A stretch of DNA of 64,000 nucleotides from Thiomicrorhabdus sediminis (GTDB lineage: Bacteria; Pseudomonadota; Gammaproteobacteria; Thiomicrospirales; Thiomicrospiraceae), in NCBI RefSeq assembly GCF_005885815.1, contig NZ_CP040602.1:449630-513629 (forward strand). The letters run 5' to 3'. Shown here piece by piece: positions 52,596-62,791 of this stretch; within the stretch, counting starts at the first letter, position 1, and each line of letters begins with the position of its first letter. The notes below the pieces were generated by a model. It was not told the origin of the DNA, searched no databases, and worked only from the letters and a program-made list of their open reading frames with translations. The position numbers and the translations under genes were made by a program.

Positions 52596-55112
52596 ATGTC
52601 GGTGTCAGAACAGCTTGAAAATATCAGAGGTGTGCAGGACGAGGAGAGACTTCAGATCATCCGTGATGCATTGCAGCAATTAGGTATGGATAAGGTTGAT
52701 ATCGAAACCGATTTTTTGCGCTATCTGTACCACACTATGGGGCGTGGGCTGGAATCGGAAAGTTATTATCTCTTTAAAGCGCTTTCCTATTCGGTTCGAG
52801 ACCGTTTGATGACGCGATGGAAAAAGACTTGGGAGGCCTATAATGCCGAGCAATCGAAAAAGGCCTATTATTTGTCGATGGAATTTCTTATCGGTCGATC
52901 GTTGAGCAATAACCTTTTGAACCTCGGCATTGAAAGCGAAACCGAGCAAGCTTTATATGATTTGGGGCTGAAGTTCGAAGATGTCGAATCAGCCGAGCGC
53001 GATGCCGGTTTGGGCAATGGTGGCTTGGGACGATTGGCCGCTTGTTTTATGGATAGCTGTGCGACCTTGCAGTTGCCGGTGATGGGCTATGGATTGCGTT
53101 ATGAATACGGTATGTTCAAACAGCTGATCCAAAACGGTTATCAGCTCGAGGAGCCGGACCACTGGTTGGGGCTTGGGCCTTATCCGTGGGAGGTCATGCG
53201 CGATGAATATACACAGACCATCAAGTTTGGCGGTGTCACCAAGCAATATACCGATCCGCATACCGGGCAGTTAATTGTGCACTGGGATCATGGCGAAGAG
53301 GTTCAAGCCGTGCCGTTTGATGTGCCCATTCCGGGCTTTAAAAATGAAACGGTGAACACCTTGCGTTTATGGTCGGCGACCGCTCAGGAAGGGTTCGATT
53401 TGCATGAGTTCAATGCCGGTTCTTATCATGAGGCGGTGTCAAAAAAAGCGGCGGCAGAAAATATCACTATGGTGCTCTACCCGAATGACAGCAGTGAAAA
53501 CGGTAAGGCATTGCGTTTAAAACAGCAGTATTTTCTGGTTTCGGCAAGTTTGCAGGATGTCGTTTGTCAGTGGAAAGCTAAATATGGCAATTTTGATGGG
53601 TTTGCCGCCAATAATGCTTTTCAGTTGAACGATACCCATCCCAGTTTGGCGGTTGCAGAGTTGATGCGATTGTTGATTGATGAAGAGCATATGCAGTGGG
53701 ATCAAGCTTGGCAAATTACCACGCAAACCATGGCATACACCAATCATACGCTATTGCCTGAAGCGCTGGAGCGCTGGTCGGTAGAGTTGTTTAAAAGTTT
53801 ATTGCCGAGATTGCTGGATATTATCTATGAGATCAATCATCGTTTTTTGCAGCAGGTGTCGATGAAATGGCCTGCCGATAACGAGCGCTTGAGCCGTATG
53901 TCGATTATTGATGAAGGTAACAATGTTTGCATGGCCTATTTGGCCATAGTCGGCAGTCATTCGATTAACGGGGTGGCAGCATTGCACTCTGAGCTGTTAA
54001 AAGAAGGCCTGTTTAACGATTTTTATCAGCTCTGGCCGGAAAAATTCAATAATAAAACCAATGGTGTCACGCAAAGACGTTGGCTGGCAGGCTGTAATCC
54101 AAAACTTCGAGCTTTGCTAAAAGATAAGATTGGCGAGGATTGGGTTACCGATTTATCTCAGCTTGAACAGATCGAAGCCTTTATCAAGGATGAATCCTTT
54201 AAGCAGGCATGGTATGAGGTTAAACAGCACAATAAACAACGTTTAGCCTATATGGTCGAGAAAGAGACCGGTGTAGTGTTCGATACCGCCTCATTATTTG
54301 ATGTGCAGGTCAAACGTATTCATGAATATAAACGCCAGCTGTTGAATGCCTTGCATATTATCCATCTTTACGCTCGAATCAAGCGCGGCGATATTGAAAA
54401 CTGGACTAATCGTTGTGTGCTGATTGGTGGTAAGGCGGCACCGGGTTATGCGATGGCGAAACAGATTATTAAGCTTATCGGTAATATCTCTCAGGTGGTC
54501 AATAATGACCCGGACATCGGCGATAAGCTTAAGGTGGTATTTTTCCCTAATTACCGTGTGTCAGCAATGGAGGTTATCTGCCCGGGAACCGACTTGTCGG
54601 AACAGATTTCCACTGCCGGTAAGGAAGCATCCGGTACCGGAAACATGAAATTCATGATGAACGGCGCTCTGACTATCGGTACCTTGGATGGAGCCAATGT
54701 CGAGATTCGTGAAGCGGTTACCGACGAAAACTTCTTTTTATTCGGACTGGCTACGTCGGAAGTCGAAGAATTGAAAAAGCATTATCAACCGCAAGAGTGT
54801 ATTAATCGAAGTGAGAGCTTGCAAGCGGTAATGAATCTATTGGAATCAGGTCATTTCAATCAATTCGAATGCGGTATTTTCGATGAGATTATCGCCAGTA
54901 TCAAAAGTCCTAATGATCCTTGGATGACTCTGGCCGATTTTGACAGTTATATCGCGGTGCAACAACAGGCCGCCGATTTATATCGACATCAATCTCAATG
55001 GATTGAAAAAAGTATTATCAATTCGGCAAGAAGCGGTATTTTTTCAACAGATAGAACTATGGCAGAGTATAACGACGAAATTTGGAATCTTGTCCCCATT
55101 GAATTAGAATGA
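52596..55112 (+). CDS. glgP: Glycogen/maltodextrin phosphorylase
   Basis: A PLP-dependent phosphorylase releasing glucose-1-phosphate from glycogen. The 838 residues include YYLSMEFLIGRSLSNNL, GNGGLGRLAACFMDS, DTHPSLAVAELMRLL and the PLP-binding Lys near residue 685 in EASGTGNMKFMMNGAL. AAGGAG seven bases ahead fixes the ATG at 52596 rather than a GTG six codons upstream. Whether it prefers glycogen or maltodextrin cannot be told here. Last gene of the glycogen operon. Confidence 0.95.
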   Translation: MSVSEQLENIRGVQDEERLQIIRDALQQLGMDKVDIETDFLRYLYHTMGRGLESESYYLFKALSYSVRDRLMTRWKKTWEAYNAEQSKKAYYLSMEFLIGRSLSNNLLNLGIESETEQALYDLGLKFEDVESAERDAGLGNGGLGRLAACFMDSCATLQLPVMGYGLRYEYGMFKQLIQNGYQLEEPDHWLGLGPYPWEVMRDEYTQTIKFGGVTKQYTDPHTGQLIVHWDHGEEVQAVPFDVPIPGFKNETVNTLRLWSATAQEGFDLHEFNAGSYHEAVSKKAAAENITMVLYPNDSSENGKALRLKQQYFLVSASLQDVVCQWKAKYGNFDGFAANNAFQLNDTHPSLAVAELMRLLIDEEHMQWDQAWQITTQTMAYTNHTLLPEALERWSVELFKSLLPRLLDIIYEINHRFLQQVSMKWPADNERLSRMSIIDEGNNVCMAYLAIVGSHSINGVAALHSELLKEGLFNDFYQLWPEKFNNKTNGVTQRRWLAGCNPKLRALLKDKIGEDWVTDLSQLEQIEAFIKDESFKQAWYEVKQHNKQRLAYMVEKETGVVFDTASLFDVQVKRIHEYKRQLLNALHIIHLYARIKRGDIENWTNRCVLIGGKAAPGYAMAKQIIKLIGNISQVVNNDPDIGDKLKVVFFPNYRVSAMEVICPGTDLSEQISTAGKEASGTGNMKFMMNGALTIGTLDGANVEIREAVTDENFFLFGLATSEVEELKKHYQPQECINRSESLQAVMNLLESGHFNQFECGIFDEIIASIKSPNDPWMTLADFDSYIAVQQQAADLYRHQSQWIEKSIINSARSGIFSTDRTMAEYNDEIWNLVPIELE

Positions 55113-55250
55113 TTTAGTAAAAATACTAGTGAAAAATCGGGTAAAATCTTACGAATTGTTGAGGTATTTCGGTTAGTATAGATAAATTGAATTTTAGTAA
55201 GTGTCAGGCTGTTAGTAGTCTGTAACAAGTTTCACTGGTTTTAAGAAAAT

Positions 55251-57116
55251 ATGTGCGGAATTGTTGGCGGAGTTGCCGAAAGAAATATAGTCCCAATTTT
55301 ATTGGAAGGTTTAAAACGTCTAGAGTACCGAGGTTATGATTCCTCTGGAATTGCTCTTCTAAATGCAAATCAAGAAATTGAACGTGTGCGTTCGCTGGGT
55401 AAAATAAGCGCCTTAGAAACCAGTATTGAAGCTTATAAAAGATCTGAAAGCGCATTGTTCAATGGTTTTATAGGTATTGCGCATACCCGATGGGCAACCC
55501 ATGGCGTGCCGGCGGAAAACAATGCTCATCCTCATATCTGTAATAATCAGGTTGCCGTAGTTCATAACGGTATTATCGAAAATTATCAATCGCTTAAAGC
55601 CGAACAAATCGTCGAAGGTTATCGATTCACTTCAGAAACGGATACCGAAGTAGTCGCTCATGCGGTGCATAAGTTTTTGCAATCATCGAAAACATTGTTG
55701 GAAGCTGTTCAAAAAGCCGTAAAAACCTTTGATGGCGCCTATGCTTTAGGTGTAGTTTCTCCGCAAGATAATCATCATCTCATTGCTGCCAGAAAAGGCA
55801 GTCCTCTAGTGATAGGTATCGGTATCGGTGAGCATTTTATTGCCTCTGATGTTTCCGCATTATTGCCGGTGACGCAAAATTTTATCTTTTTGGAAGAGGG
55901 TGATATCGCAGAGATTACCCGTGAATCAGTGGTGATTTACGATATTGCTGGCAATAAAGTTGAACGCCCGGTTAAACAATCGCAATTATCGGCTAATTCG
56001 GTAGAGTTGGGCGAGCATCGCCATTATATGCACAAAGAAATCTTTGAGCAGCCGCAAGCTGTCATTGATACTTTAGAAGGTCGTATTTCTCAAGATCATG
56101 TTTTAGTATCCAGTTTTGGTCACCAAGCAGAAGAAATCTTTAAGCAAGTTAATCAAATTCAAATTATCGCCTGTGGTACTTCTTATCATTCCGGTTTGGT
56201 AGCTAAGTATTGGTTTGAAGATATTATTGGCTTACCGTGTTTTGTAGAAGTCGCCAGTGAATATCGCTACCGCAACCCGGTGGTTTTGAATAACACTTTG
56301 TTTGTAACTATCAGTCAGTCTGGGGAAACGGCAGATACTCTAGCTGCTCTGCAGCAGGTTAAAAAAATCAAACAAGAAAAAAATATTGCCACTTTGTGTA
56401 TCTGTAATGTCCCTGAATCAAGCTTAACTCGTGAATCAGATTTAATATTTTTAACTCATGCAGGTCCTGAAATTGGTGTGGCGTCTACTAAAGCTTTCAC
56501 CACTCAACTCGTTGCTTTAGCGTTGTTGCTGACAGCAGTTGGTAGAAGCAAAGGCTTAATGACCGAAAAGCGCGAAAATATTATTGTCAAAGGCTTGCAA
56601 AAACTTCCCGGATTAATTCAGAAAGCACTAGAGCACGAAGATGTGATCAAAGAAATGGCGAAATGTTTTGCAGATCGAGACAGTGCTTTGTTCTTAGGGC
56701 GCGGCACCATGTATCCGATAGCGATGGAAGGGGCTTTGAAGCTTAAGGAAATCAGCTATATTCATGCTGAAGCTTACCCTGCGGGGGAATTGAAGCACGG
56801 GCCGTTGGCTTTGATAGATGAAGCCATTCCAGTCGTAACGATTGCGCCTAATGATGACTTGCTTGAAAAGCTTAAATCTAATCTTCAGGAAGTAAAAGCT
56901 CGCGGTGGGCAGATGATTGTTTTTGAAGATGAGAAATCTAATGTTGATTCAGAAGGCAATATGAGGGTGGTAAAGGCAACTTCAAATGTTGGACGTATTA
57001 CTGCCCCTATTACTTTTAATATACCACTACAACTTTTGAGTTATCACGTTGCTTTAATTAAAGGTACGGACGTTGACCAGCCGAGAAACTTAGCAAAATC
57101 AGTGACAGTAGAATGA
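55251..57116 (+). CDS. glmS: Glutamine-fructose-6-phosphate aminotransferase (isomerizing)
   Basis: Makes glucosamine-6-phosphate from fructose-6-phosphate and glutamine, the entry to UDP-GlcNAc. The 621 residues start [10 protein letters not shown] with catalytic Cys2 of the glutaminase domain (1-240), then two SIS domains ([34 protein letters not shown]) and the C-terminal LAKSVTVE. No glmS-riboswitch-like structure was seen in the 138-bp leader. Its stop overlaps the wecB start (ATGA), so it leads the surface-polysaccharide operon and lies outside the usual glmU context. Confidence 0.96.
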   Translation: MCGIVGGVAERNIVPILLEGLKRLEYRGYDSSGIALLNANQEIERVRSLGKISALETSIEAYKRSESALFNGFIGIAHTRWATHGVPAENNAHPHICNNQVAVVHNGIIENYQSLKAEQIVEGYRFTSETDTEVVAHAVHKFLQSSKTLLEAVQKAVKTFDGAYALGVVSPQDNHHLIAARKGSPLVIGIGIGEHFIASDVSALLPVTQNFIFLEEGDIAEITRESVVIYDIAGNKVERPVKQSQLSANSVELGEHRHYMHKEIFEQPQAVIDTLEGRISQDHVLVSSFGHQAEEIFKQVNQIQIIACGTSYHSGLVAKYWFEDIIGLPCFVEVASEYRYRNPVVLNNTLFVTISQSGETADTLAALQQVKKIKQEKNIATLCICNVPESSLTRESDLIFLTHAGPEIGVASTKAFTTQLVALALLLTAVGRSKGLMTEKRENIIVKGLQKLPGLIQKALEHEDVIKEMAKCFADRDSALFLGRGTMYPIAMEGALKLKEISYIHAEAYPAGELKHGPLALIDEAIPVVTIAPNDDLLEKLKSNLQEVKARGGQMIVFEDEKSNVDSEGNMRVVKATSNVGRITAPITFNIPLQLLSYHVALIKGTDVDQPRNLAKSVTVE

Positions 57117-58285
57117 ACAAAGATAAATGTAGGGTTACAACTAAAGTATTAATTGTTTTTGGTACAAGGCCGGAGGCTATAAAGATGGCGCCTCTAGTTA
57201 AAGCATTTCAAGAAGAAAAATATTTTGACTTAAGAGTTTGCGTAACTGCGCAGCATCGAGAAATGTTGGATCAGGTTCTATCATTATTTGATATTCAGCC
57301 AGATTATGACTTGAATGTAATGAAGTCAAATCAAGGGTTGTATGAAGTTACTTCAGAAATTTTGTTAGGAATGAAAACCGTACTCGAGGATTTTTCTCCC
57401 GATTTAGTTTTTGTGCATGGCGATACTACTACTGCGTTTTCGGTGGCATTAGCCGCATTTTATAAAAAAATAAAAATTGCTCATGTCGAAGCGGGTTTAA
57501 GGACTTATAAATTAGATTCACCATGGCCCGAAGAGGCAAATCGCCAATTGACAGGTGTTCTAGCTAATTATCATTTTGCACCTACAGTTATATCAAAAGA
57601 TAACTTGATTAATGAAGGCAAAGATAGAGATAAGATTATTGTTACTGGGAATACAGTTATTGATGCTCTGTATTTAGCTTTGGACGAAATAAATTCAAAC
57701 AAATGTTTAAAAAGTAGAATTATTTCGTCTTTAAAAAGACAAATGTCTGAACAATATTTTGATTTTGATAATAAAAAATTTATTTTAGTTACTGGACACA
57801 GAAGAGAAAATCATGGGCAGGGGGTTGTAAATATCTGTAGTGCTTTGAGGTTAATAGCTAAGAAGAATCCAGATGTATCTATTGTATATCCAGTCCATAT
57901 GAACCCTAATGTTTTAGGCCCTGTAAGAAAGTTATTATCAAATGTTAGCAATATTGTTTTAATTGAGCCTTTACAGTATGAAGAGTTCATTTACTTAATG
58001 GACAAGTCGTTATTTATAATAACCGATAGTGGAGGTGTTCAAGAAGAAGCCCCTTCACTTGGAAAGCCGGTGCTGGTTATGAGAGAAGATACCGAAAGAC
58101 CTGAAGCTGTAAGTGCAGGAACTGTGAAGTTAGTTGGTACAAATGTTGTTCATATCGTAGAAGAAGCTGAAAAGCTAATCAATGACTCTTCAGTTTATCA
58201 AAAAATGAGTAGAGCACACAATCCTTACGGTGATGGGAACTCATGCAAGAAAATTTTAGAGTTTTTAAAAAAAGAAAAGTTTTAA
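57113..58285 (+). CDS. wecB: UDP-N-acetylglucosamine 2-epimerase (non-hydrolysing)
   Basis: Interconverts UDP-GlcNAc and UDP-ManNAc for surface polysaccharide synthesis. The 390 residues show the N-terminal [56 protein letters not shown] and [22 protein letters not shown], all standard for the enzyme. Translationally coupled to glmS by a 4-bp overlap. Base composition becomes clearly AT-rich from here on. No wecC-type dehydrogenase is visible in the window. Confidence 0.95.
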   Translation: MNKDKCRVTTKVLIVFGTRPEAIKMAPLVKAFQEEKYFDLRVCVTAQHREMLDQVLSLFDIQPDYDLNVMKSNQGLYEVTSEILLGMKTVLEDFSPDLVFVHGDTTTAFSVALAAFYKKIKIAHVEAGLRTYKLDSPWPEEANRQLTGVLANYHFAPTVISKDNLINEGKDRDKIIVTGNTVIDALYLALDEINSNKCLKSRIISSLKRQMSEQYFDFDNKKFILVTGHRRENHGQGVVNICSALRLIAKKNPDVSIVYPVHMNPNVLGPVRKLLSNVSNIVLIEPLQYEEFIYLMDKSLFIITDSGGVQEEAPSLGKPVLVMREDTERPEAVSAGTVKLVGTNVVHIVEEAEKLINDSSVYQKMSRAHNPYGDGNSCKKILEFLKKEKF

Positions 58286-58320
58286 TTTGATCTTGTTTAA
58301 ATAGGGTGAATCCTCTCCAA

Positions 58321-59508
58321 ATGATTAAAAACCATAAAGGCTATTTGTTATTGCAAGTAGCTAATAAACTAATTTTTGGAGTTTCATTTTTTGCTTTAGC
58401 TTCTTTTGTGACGTTAAAAGAACTAGGTGAGTGGGAAATATTTATAACCACTGTTTATGTTTTGATACCTTTAATTTCACTTCAATTGCATACTGCTGTA
58501 TTTAGGTTTATTGGAGAGTCTTTGTATGTTCAAACGATTCATGCGATAGTGAATCGTAGTGTTTATTTTTTGCTCTTTTCTGTGGTTTTATTTCTTTTGG
58601 CGCAACATTCAAACTCAATTCTTTTTTTTATTCCTTCCTACGTTGCTGCGATTTTGTATGGGCTTTTTATAATTGAATTTCTTAAAGGTCGTGGTGAATT
58701 GTTTAAAAGTTCTGTTGTGGAATTTTTTATCATTTCGCTTTCATATATAGCTGGTATTTTTTCATTGTATGTTGATTCTGGACTTCCATATTATGAAGTA
58801 ATAACTCTGACCGCAATTCTAGCCTCCATAATTTTTCACTTGTATTTCAAGAGAACTTTAAGTGCAGGTGCAAAAATAAACATCGTGCTTCTAAAAAAAA
58901 TGTCTATATATAGTGTAGCTTTAATACCAAATGCTCTTTTATGGTTGCTTTTGAATTCAGGTTTTAAATACATTATTCTCTTGAAAACAAACTTAGTTCA
59001 TTTAGCAATTTTTTCAATAAACTTTAGGTTATCTTGGGCTTTACCTATTTTATTTTCTGTAATTATTGTTGTTATCCAAAATCAAGCACTAGCCGTTTAC
59101 AGAAAGAATAAAAATGTAGAAGTATTTTTACTAAATAAATCAGTAGAAATTGGAGTTATATTTTTATTGATAGGAATAGTTGTGTGGGGAGGGGTTCTTT
59201 ATGCCAAGGATTATTATAATGTGGATAATTCAATCCTAATTAATGTCGACAGTGAGTTGTTGTTTGTTTTGTTGGTATCTTCGATTTTGTTTATATTAAG
59301 CTCAGTACTAGGGCTTGTTTATATTGTTTATAAAAAAACTAGCTTAGCGTTGTCCTCAATATTGGTTTCATCATTGATATCAATCTTAGGTTCCTATCTC
59401 TTTATTGATAGTTTTGGCCTTTATGCTGTTGCTTATGCATTGCTTTTGGGAAGTTTTGTCAATGTTATGATGCGTTATTACGATTTAAGAAGGCTAAGTG
59501 TTCAATGA
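58321..59508 (+). CDS. Polytopic polysaccharide flippase-like membrane protein
   Basis: A ~395-residue membrane protein with about twelve hydrophobic helices and no catalytic motif, consistent with a Wzx/MATE-like oligosaccharide flippase of the MVF or O-antigen export superfamily. The position in a polysaccharide operon supports this. The family assignment is by shape, as flippases diverge widely. The ATG at 58321 is preceded by AGGGTGA; a GTG five codons earlier lacks a ribosome site. It overlaps the next gene by 4 bp. Confidence 0.72.
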   Translation: MIKNHKGYLLLQVANKLIFGVSFFALASFVTLKELGEWEIFITTVYVLIPLISLQLHTAVFRFIGESLYVQTIHAIVNRSVYFLLFSVVLFLLAQHSNSILFFIPSYVAAILYGLFIIEFLKGRGELFKSSVVEFFIISLSYIAGIFSLYVDSGLPYYEVITLTAILASIIFHLYFKRTLSAGAKINIVLLKKMSIYSVALIPNALLWLLLNSGFKYIILLKTNLVHLAIFSINFRLSWALPILFSVIIVVIQNQALAVYRKNKNVEVFLLNKSVEIGVIFLLIGIVVWGGVLYAKDYYNVDNSILINVDSELLFVLLVSSILFILSSVLGLVYIVYKKTSLALSSILVSSLISILGSYLFIDSFGLYAVAYALLLGSFVNVMMRYYDLRRLSVQ

Positions 59509-60458
59509 TTAAATATATGAAAAAAAGTGTATATAAGTTTTTATGTAAACACTCTAAAAAATCAAAAATAGCAACTTTTCTGTTACTTAGGCCTAAATTA
59601 ATGTTTGTTGATAAAGAAACGAGTTCAGAAATAAAATGGCTGTGGAAGTGTGCATTTCAAGGAGTTTATTACAGAGGGGGTAATGAAAATTGTCTATTTT
59701 TGAAAAATGCTCATATTGCCGAAAAGGGATTGCAGAGTTTTGAAAGAGAGGCTGGACGCTCTAAGGCAATCATTAGCTATTTGTCTAAGATTGGCGGGGC
59801 GAGCATAAGCAGGGAACAGTTGGTATATAGAGATAAAATAGTTAGAAGCTATAATTTACTTCAAAAAAAGGAAGGTGGGGGGCTGCAGGATTATAGTTTT
59901 AATAAGGCTGTCCCAGTGTTTGCGAATAATGAGATTGAGACAATTGATAAGCTGATTTATACAAGAAGAAGTATTCGTTGGTTTAGTCAAAATGTACCAA
60001 GTGCTACAGTGTTAAACAAAATCTTTCAAACAGCTGTTTGGGCGCCAAATAGTTGTAATCGACAAACGGTCAGAATTTTTTACACAATGAATCCTGAGAA
60101 AGTTCAGGCGTGTATGAGTTTGAACTCTGGTGCTACTGCAATGAACCGTGCCCCAGTTTTTATAAGTTTTGTAGCTGATATGGATAGCTATATTTTGCCT
60201 ACTGAAAGGCATGTGCCATATATTGATGTTTCATTGGCTGCTCAAAATGTTGTTTTAAGATCTCATGCGGAGGGCTTTTCAACTTGTGTGTTGAATTGGT
60301 CACATGCTTCAGAAGAAGCTAATAGTAAGCTAAAAAAAATATTAGGTATTCGTTCCGATAATATCATTTGTTTTAATATGGTATTGGGAGCTGCAATGTA
60401 TGATGTTGAGCCGCCATATAAGTTAGGTGTAAATGAGTTTGTTAAGAAGGTGGACTGA
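59505..60458 (+). CDS. Nitroreductase-family flavoprotein in polysaccharide operon
   Basis: The 317-residue protein has an N-terminal region of ~145 residues without a recognised family (many basic residues, predicted helical) and a C-terminal nitroreductase-like domain (about 146-312). Signatures: YTRRSIRWFSQNVPS (FMN phosphate contact), WAPNSCNRQTVRIFY, VSLAAQNVVLRSHAEGFSTC, and a C-terminal MVLGAAMYDVEPPYK. It should bind FMN and use NAD(P)H; the substrate is unknown. Start overlaps the flippase stop, and the pyruvyl transferase gene follows directly (TGA then GTG), so the pair is tightly coupled. Confidence 0.82.
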   Translation: MIKYMKKSVYKFLCKHSKKSKIATFLLLRPKLMFVDKETSSEIKWLWKCAFQGVYYRGGNENCLFLKNAHIAEKGLQSFEREAGRSKAIISYLSKIGGASISREQLVYRDKIVRSYNLLQKKEGGGLQDYSFNKAVPVFANNEIETIDKLIYTRRSIRWFSQNVPSATVLNKIFQTAVWAPNSCNRQTVRIFYTMNPEKVQACMSLNSGATAMNRAPVFISFVADMDSYILPTERHVPYIDVSLAAQNVVLRSHAEGFSTCVLNWSHASEEANSKLKKILGIRSDNIICFNMVLGAAMYDVEPPYKLGVNEFVKKVD

Positions 60459-61706
60459 GTGAAAATTACAGTGATTAACCATTGCAGTCATAATAAAGGG
60501 GATAATTCGGTTTTATTCTTTTTATTGAAGTTGATAGAAAAAAAGTTTAATTGCGAGGTGGTTGTTTCAATAAGTGGTGAAAGACCTTTTTGGCTAGATA
60601 ATAATGTTGAAACTGTGCCTTGGGGGCGTAGAGGGCTTTTTTCTAATGCTAAGATTTTCAATTTAATTTCAAAATTTGTTATTAAATTTCAAAATGTTGT
60701 TTTGCTTCCTCTAATTTTAAAAGCTTTAAGTAATCAGTTATTTACCAAGGCGGCTAAGAATTTATTTACTTACATCTTTAATGATGACTTTAAAAAAGCT
60801 ATTGAAACAAGTGATTTAATTATTAGTACAGGTGGCCATCATATTAGTACAGTGCTAGATTCTGGTGGGATGAATCAACAATTTTTGGATATGATGTACG
60901 TGAATTTACGTGGCAAATCTATGGTTTTGTGGTCACAATCAGTAGGCCCTTTGTCAGACGTTAATAAAGATTTTAAAGTTTTGTTTGGAAGAATGATACG
61001 AGACTGTAAATATGTATTTGCTAGAGGGGAATCCTCTATAGAGTGGGTGAAGCAATATTCTAGTTTTGTGGGGAAAAGTGTATTTTTAGTTAATGATACA
61101 GTTTTTTCTGCTAATCATTTTATAAATGCAAAAACAGATTTTTCGGAAGAAAAATATGTAGTTCTTTGTGTATATACTGCAGATAATAAAAGTTTAGATA
61201 GAAATTGTGAAATATATAAAAGTATTATTCGAAAAGTCATTCAGAAGTATGGGTGTAGGGTAAAAATTATACCAATGCAGTATAAAGGAATGTCTGGAGA
61301 TGAAAGAGCTTTTATCATGAATATGTTAAAAGCATTACCAGGTGCAATAGTTAACCAAGTTGATGTTTTAGTCGAGGATAAAAATCCTGTTGAGACATTA
61401 CGAATCTTTTCTAAAAGTTTTTGTGTTGTAACGCATAAGACTCATCCAATGATTTATGGTCTAACGATGAAGGTGCCGGTAATATCTATTTCGTATCATG
61501 AAAAATTTTTTGAGGTGATGAATGATTACGGCCTGCAAGACTATATTATAGAGCCAGATAAGTATACTGAGACAGATTTTGATAGGTTATTCTCTGATAT
61601 AGAAAAAAACAGGATTTTATTAGTGGATAAAATCACAAATAAAACTGATGAAATTGCACAAGGTGTAGTTGATTCATTTATGGGTATTGAGAATAGCTTG
61701 TTATGA
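60459..61706 (+). CDS. Polysaccharide pyruvyl transferase family protein
   Basis: A 415-residue protein of the CsaB/WcaK family, which transfers pyruvate from PEP to sugars as a ketal. Signatures: NHCSHNKGDNSVLFFLL at the N-terminus, LIISTGGHHIST, VLWSQSVGPLSD, and C-terminal VVTHKTHPMIYGLTMKVPVISISYHEK. GTG start directly after the preceding TGA, with GGTGG upstream. Some family members have other roles, so the activity is likely but not certain. Overlaps the next gene by 4 bp. Confidence 0.85.
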   Translation: MKITVINHCSHNKGDNSVLFFLLKLIEKKFNCEVVVSISGERPFWLDNNVETVPWGRRGLFSNAKIFNLISKFVIKFQNVVLLPLILKALSNQLFTKAAKNLFTYIFNDDFKKAIETSDLIISTGGHHISTVLDSGGMNQQFLDMMYVNLRGKSMVLWSQSVGPLSDVNKDFKVLFGRMIRDCKYVFARGESSIEWVKQYSSFVGKSVFLVNDTVFSANHFINAKTDFSEEKYVVLCVYTADNKSLDRNCEIYKSIIRKVIQKYGCRVKIIPMQYKGMSGDERAFIMNMLKALPGAIVNQVDVLVEDKNPVETLRIFSKSFCVVTHKTHPMIYGLTMKVPVISISYHEKFFEVMNDYGLQDYIIEPDKYTETDFDRLFSDIEKNRILLVDKITNKTDEIAQGVVDSFMGIENSLL

Positions 61707-62791
61707 AAAAAGTACTTTATTTGATGCATATACCTTGGGATTGGGCAAAACAGAGGCCGCATTTTATTGCTGAAAATTTAAATAAATATTGTTCTGTTGA
61801 TGTTTATAGTTTGAAGGGTTTTAATTCAAAACTTTTAAGTAAAGAGAAAAAGCCTAATTTTGTAAAAACACTTTATAGGTTGCCATTTATTAAGAGTTCT
61901 ATTAGCCAAAAGTTCAATCCTTATGTTGTTGGTTTTCAATTGAGGAAGGTGTTAAAGAATTATCAATATGTATGGATAACAGATCCTTTGCTCTATAGTT
62001 ATATTGAACAGATTTTGCCTGAAACCTCTTTTCTGATATATGATTGCATGGATGATCATTTGAGTTTTCCTGATTGCTTAAGCAATGTGAGAAAAAAAGA
62101 GTTTACTTACCTTTATGAGCAAAAGGTTGTTGATAGAGCCAATAAAATATTTGTAAGCTCAGGTTATTTAAAGAATGTTTTAATAGAGCGTTATGGGCAT
62201 CATGATTATCATGTGTTGAATAATGGTGTTAAATCTGGTTTTAATAATGAAGTTGAAATAGATATCTATGATAAATATTCTATAAATAGGAATGCTAAAG
62301 TTGTTACTTATGTGGGCACAATTTCTGAGTGGTTTGATTTTGATTTAATATTGAATTCACTAAAATGTGATTCGACTATCTGCTATTTACTCGTCGGGCC
62401 ATCTGATGTGGATATTCCATCTCACCCAAATATTCTTCATGTTGGGCCAGTAAGTCATAATAAAGTTTTTCCAATAATGTCTGCTTCAGACGCTCTTATA
62501 ATGCCATTTAAGCTTAATCAATTAATTAGGTCTGTTGATCCGGTTAAGGTTTATGAATATATCAAAGTTAATAAACCAACTGTGGTCATAGATTATGATG
62601 AAGTAAAAAAATTTGATAAATTTATATATCTATATTCTTGCAAAGAAAAATTTTTTGATTATATGTCAAGCTTGGTTAATGGCGGTTTAGGGCCTAAAGC
62701 ATCTCAAGAAGAGTCGGTTGAATATATTTCAAATAGTACCTGGGAAGTTAGAGCAAAAGAGATAAATTTAGTTTTAGATAATAAAATATGA
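61703..62791 (+). CDS. Glycosyltransferase, GT1/GT4-like (TuaH-type)
   Basis: A 362-residue putative GT-B glycosyltransferase. The N-terminal HIPWDWAKQRPHFIAENLNK is characteristic of TuaH-like transferases; the C-terminal domain has VVTYVGTISEWFDFDLIL, ILHVGPVSHNKVFPIMSASD and MPFKLNQLIRSVDPVKVYEY, with the acidic nucleotide-sugar-binding region. Donor and acceptor are unknown. Start and stop overlap neighbouring genes (ATGA), so it is firmly within the operon. Confidence 0.82.
   Translation: MKKVLYLMHIPWDWAKQRPHFIAENLNKYCSVDVYSLKGFNSKLLSKEKKPNFVKTLYRLPFIKSSISQKFNPYVVGFQLRKVLKNYQYVWITDPLLYSYIEQILPETSFLIYDCMDDHLSFPDCLSNVRKKEFTYLYEQKVVDRANKIFVSSGYLKNVLIERYGHHDYHVLNNGVKSGFNNEVEIDIYDKYSINRNAKVVTYVGTISEWFDFDLILNSLKCDSTICYLLVGPSDVDIPSHPNILHVGPVSHNKVFPIMSASDALIMPFKLNQLIRSVDPVKVYEYIKVNKPTVVIDYDEVKKFDKFIYLYSCKEKFFDYMSSLVNGGLGPKASQEESVEYISNSTWEVRAKEINLVLDNKI

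Noticed and set aside
55113-55250. glmS ribozyme or riboswitch in the glmS leader
   Set aside because: The leader is AT-rich and short, with none of the expected core pairings; the glmS ribozyme is also mainly a Gram-positive element.
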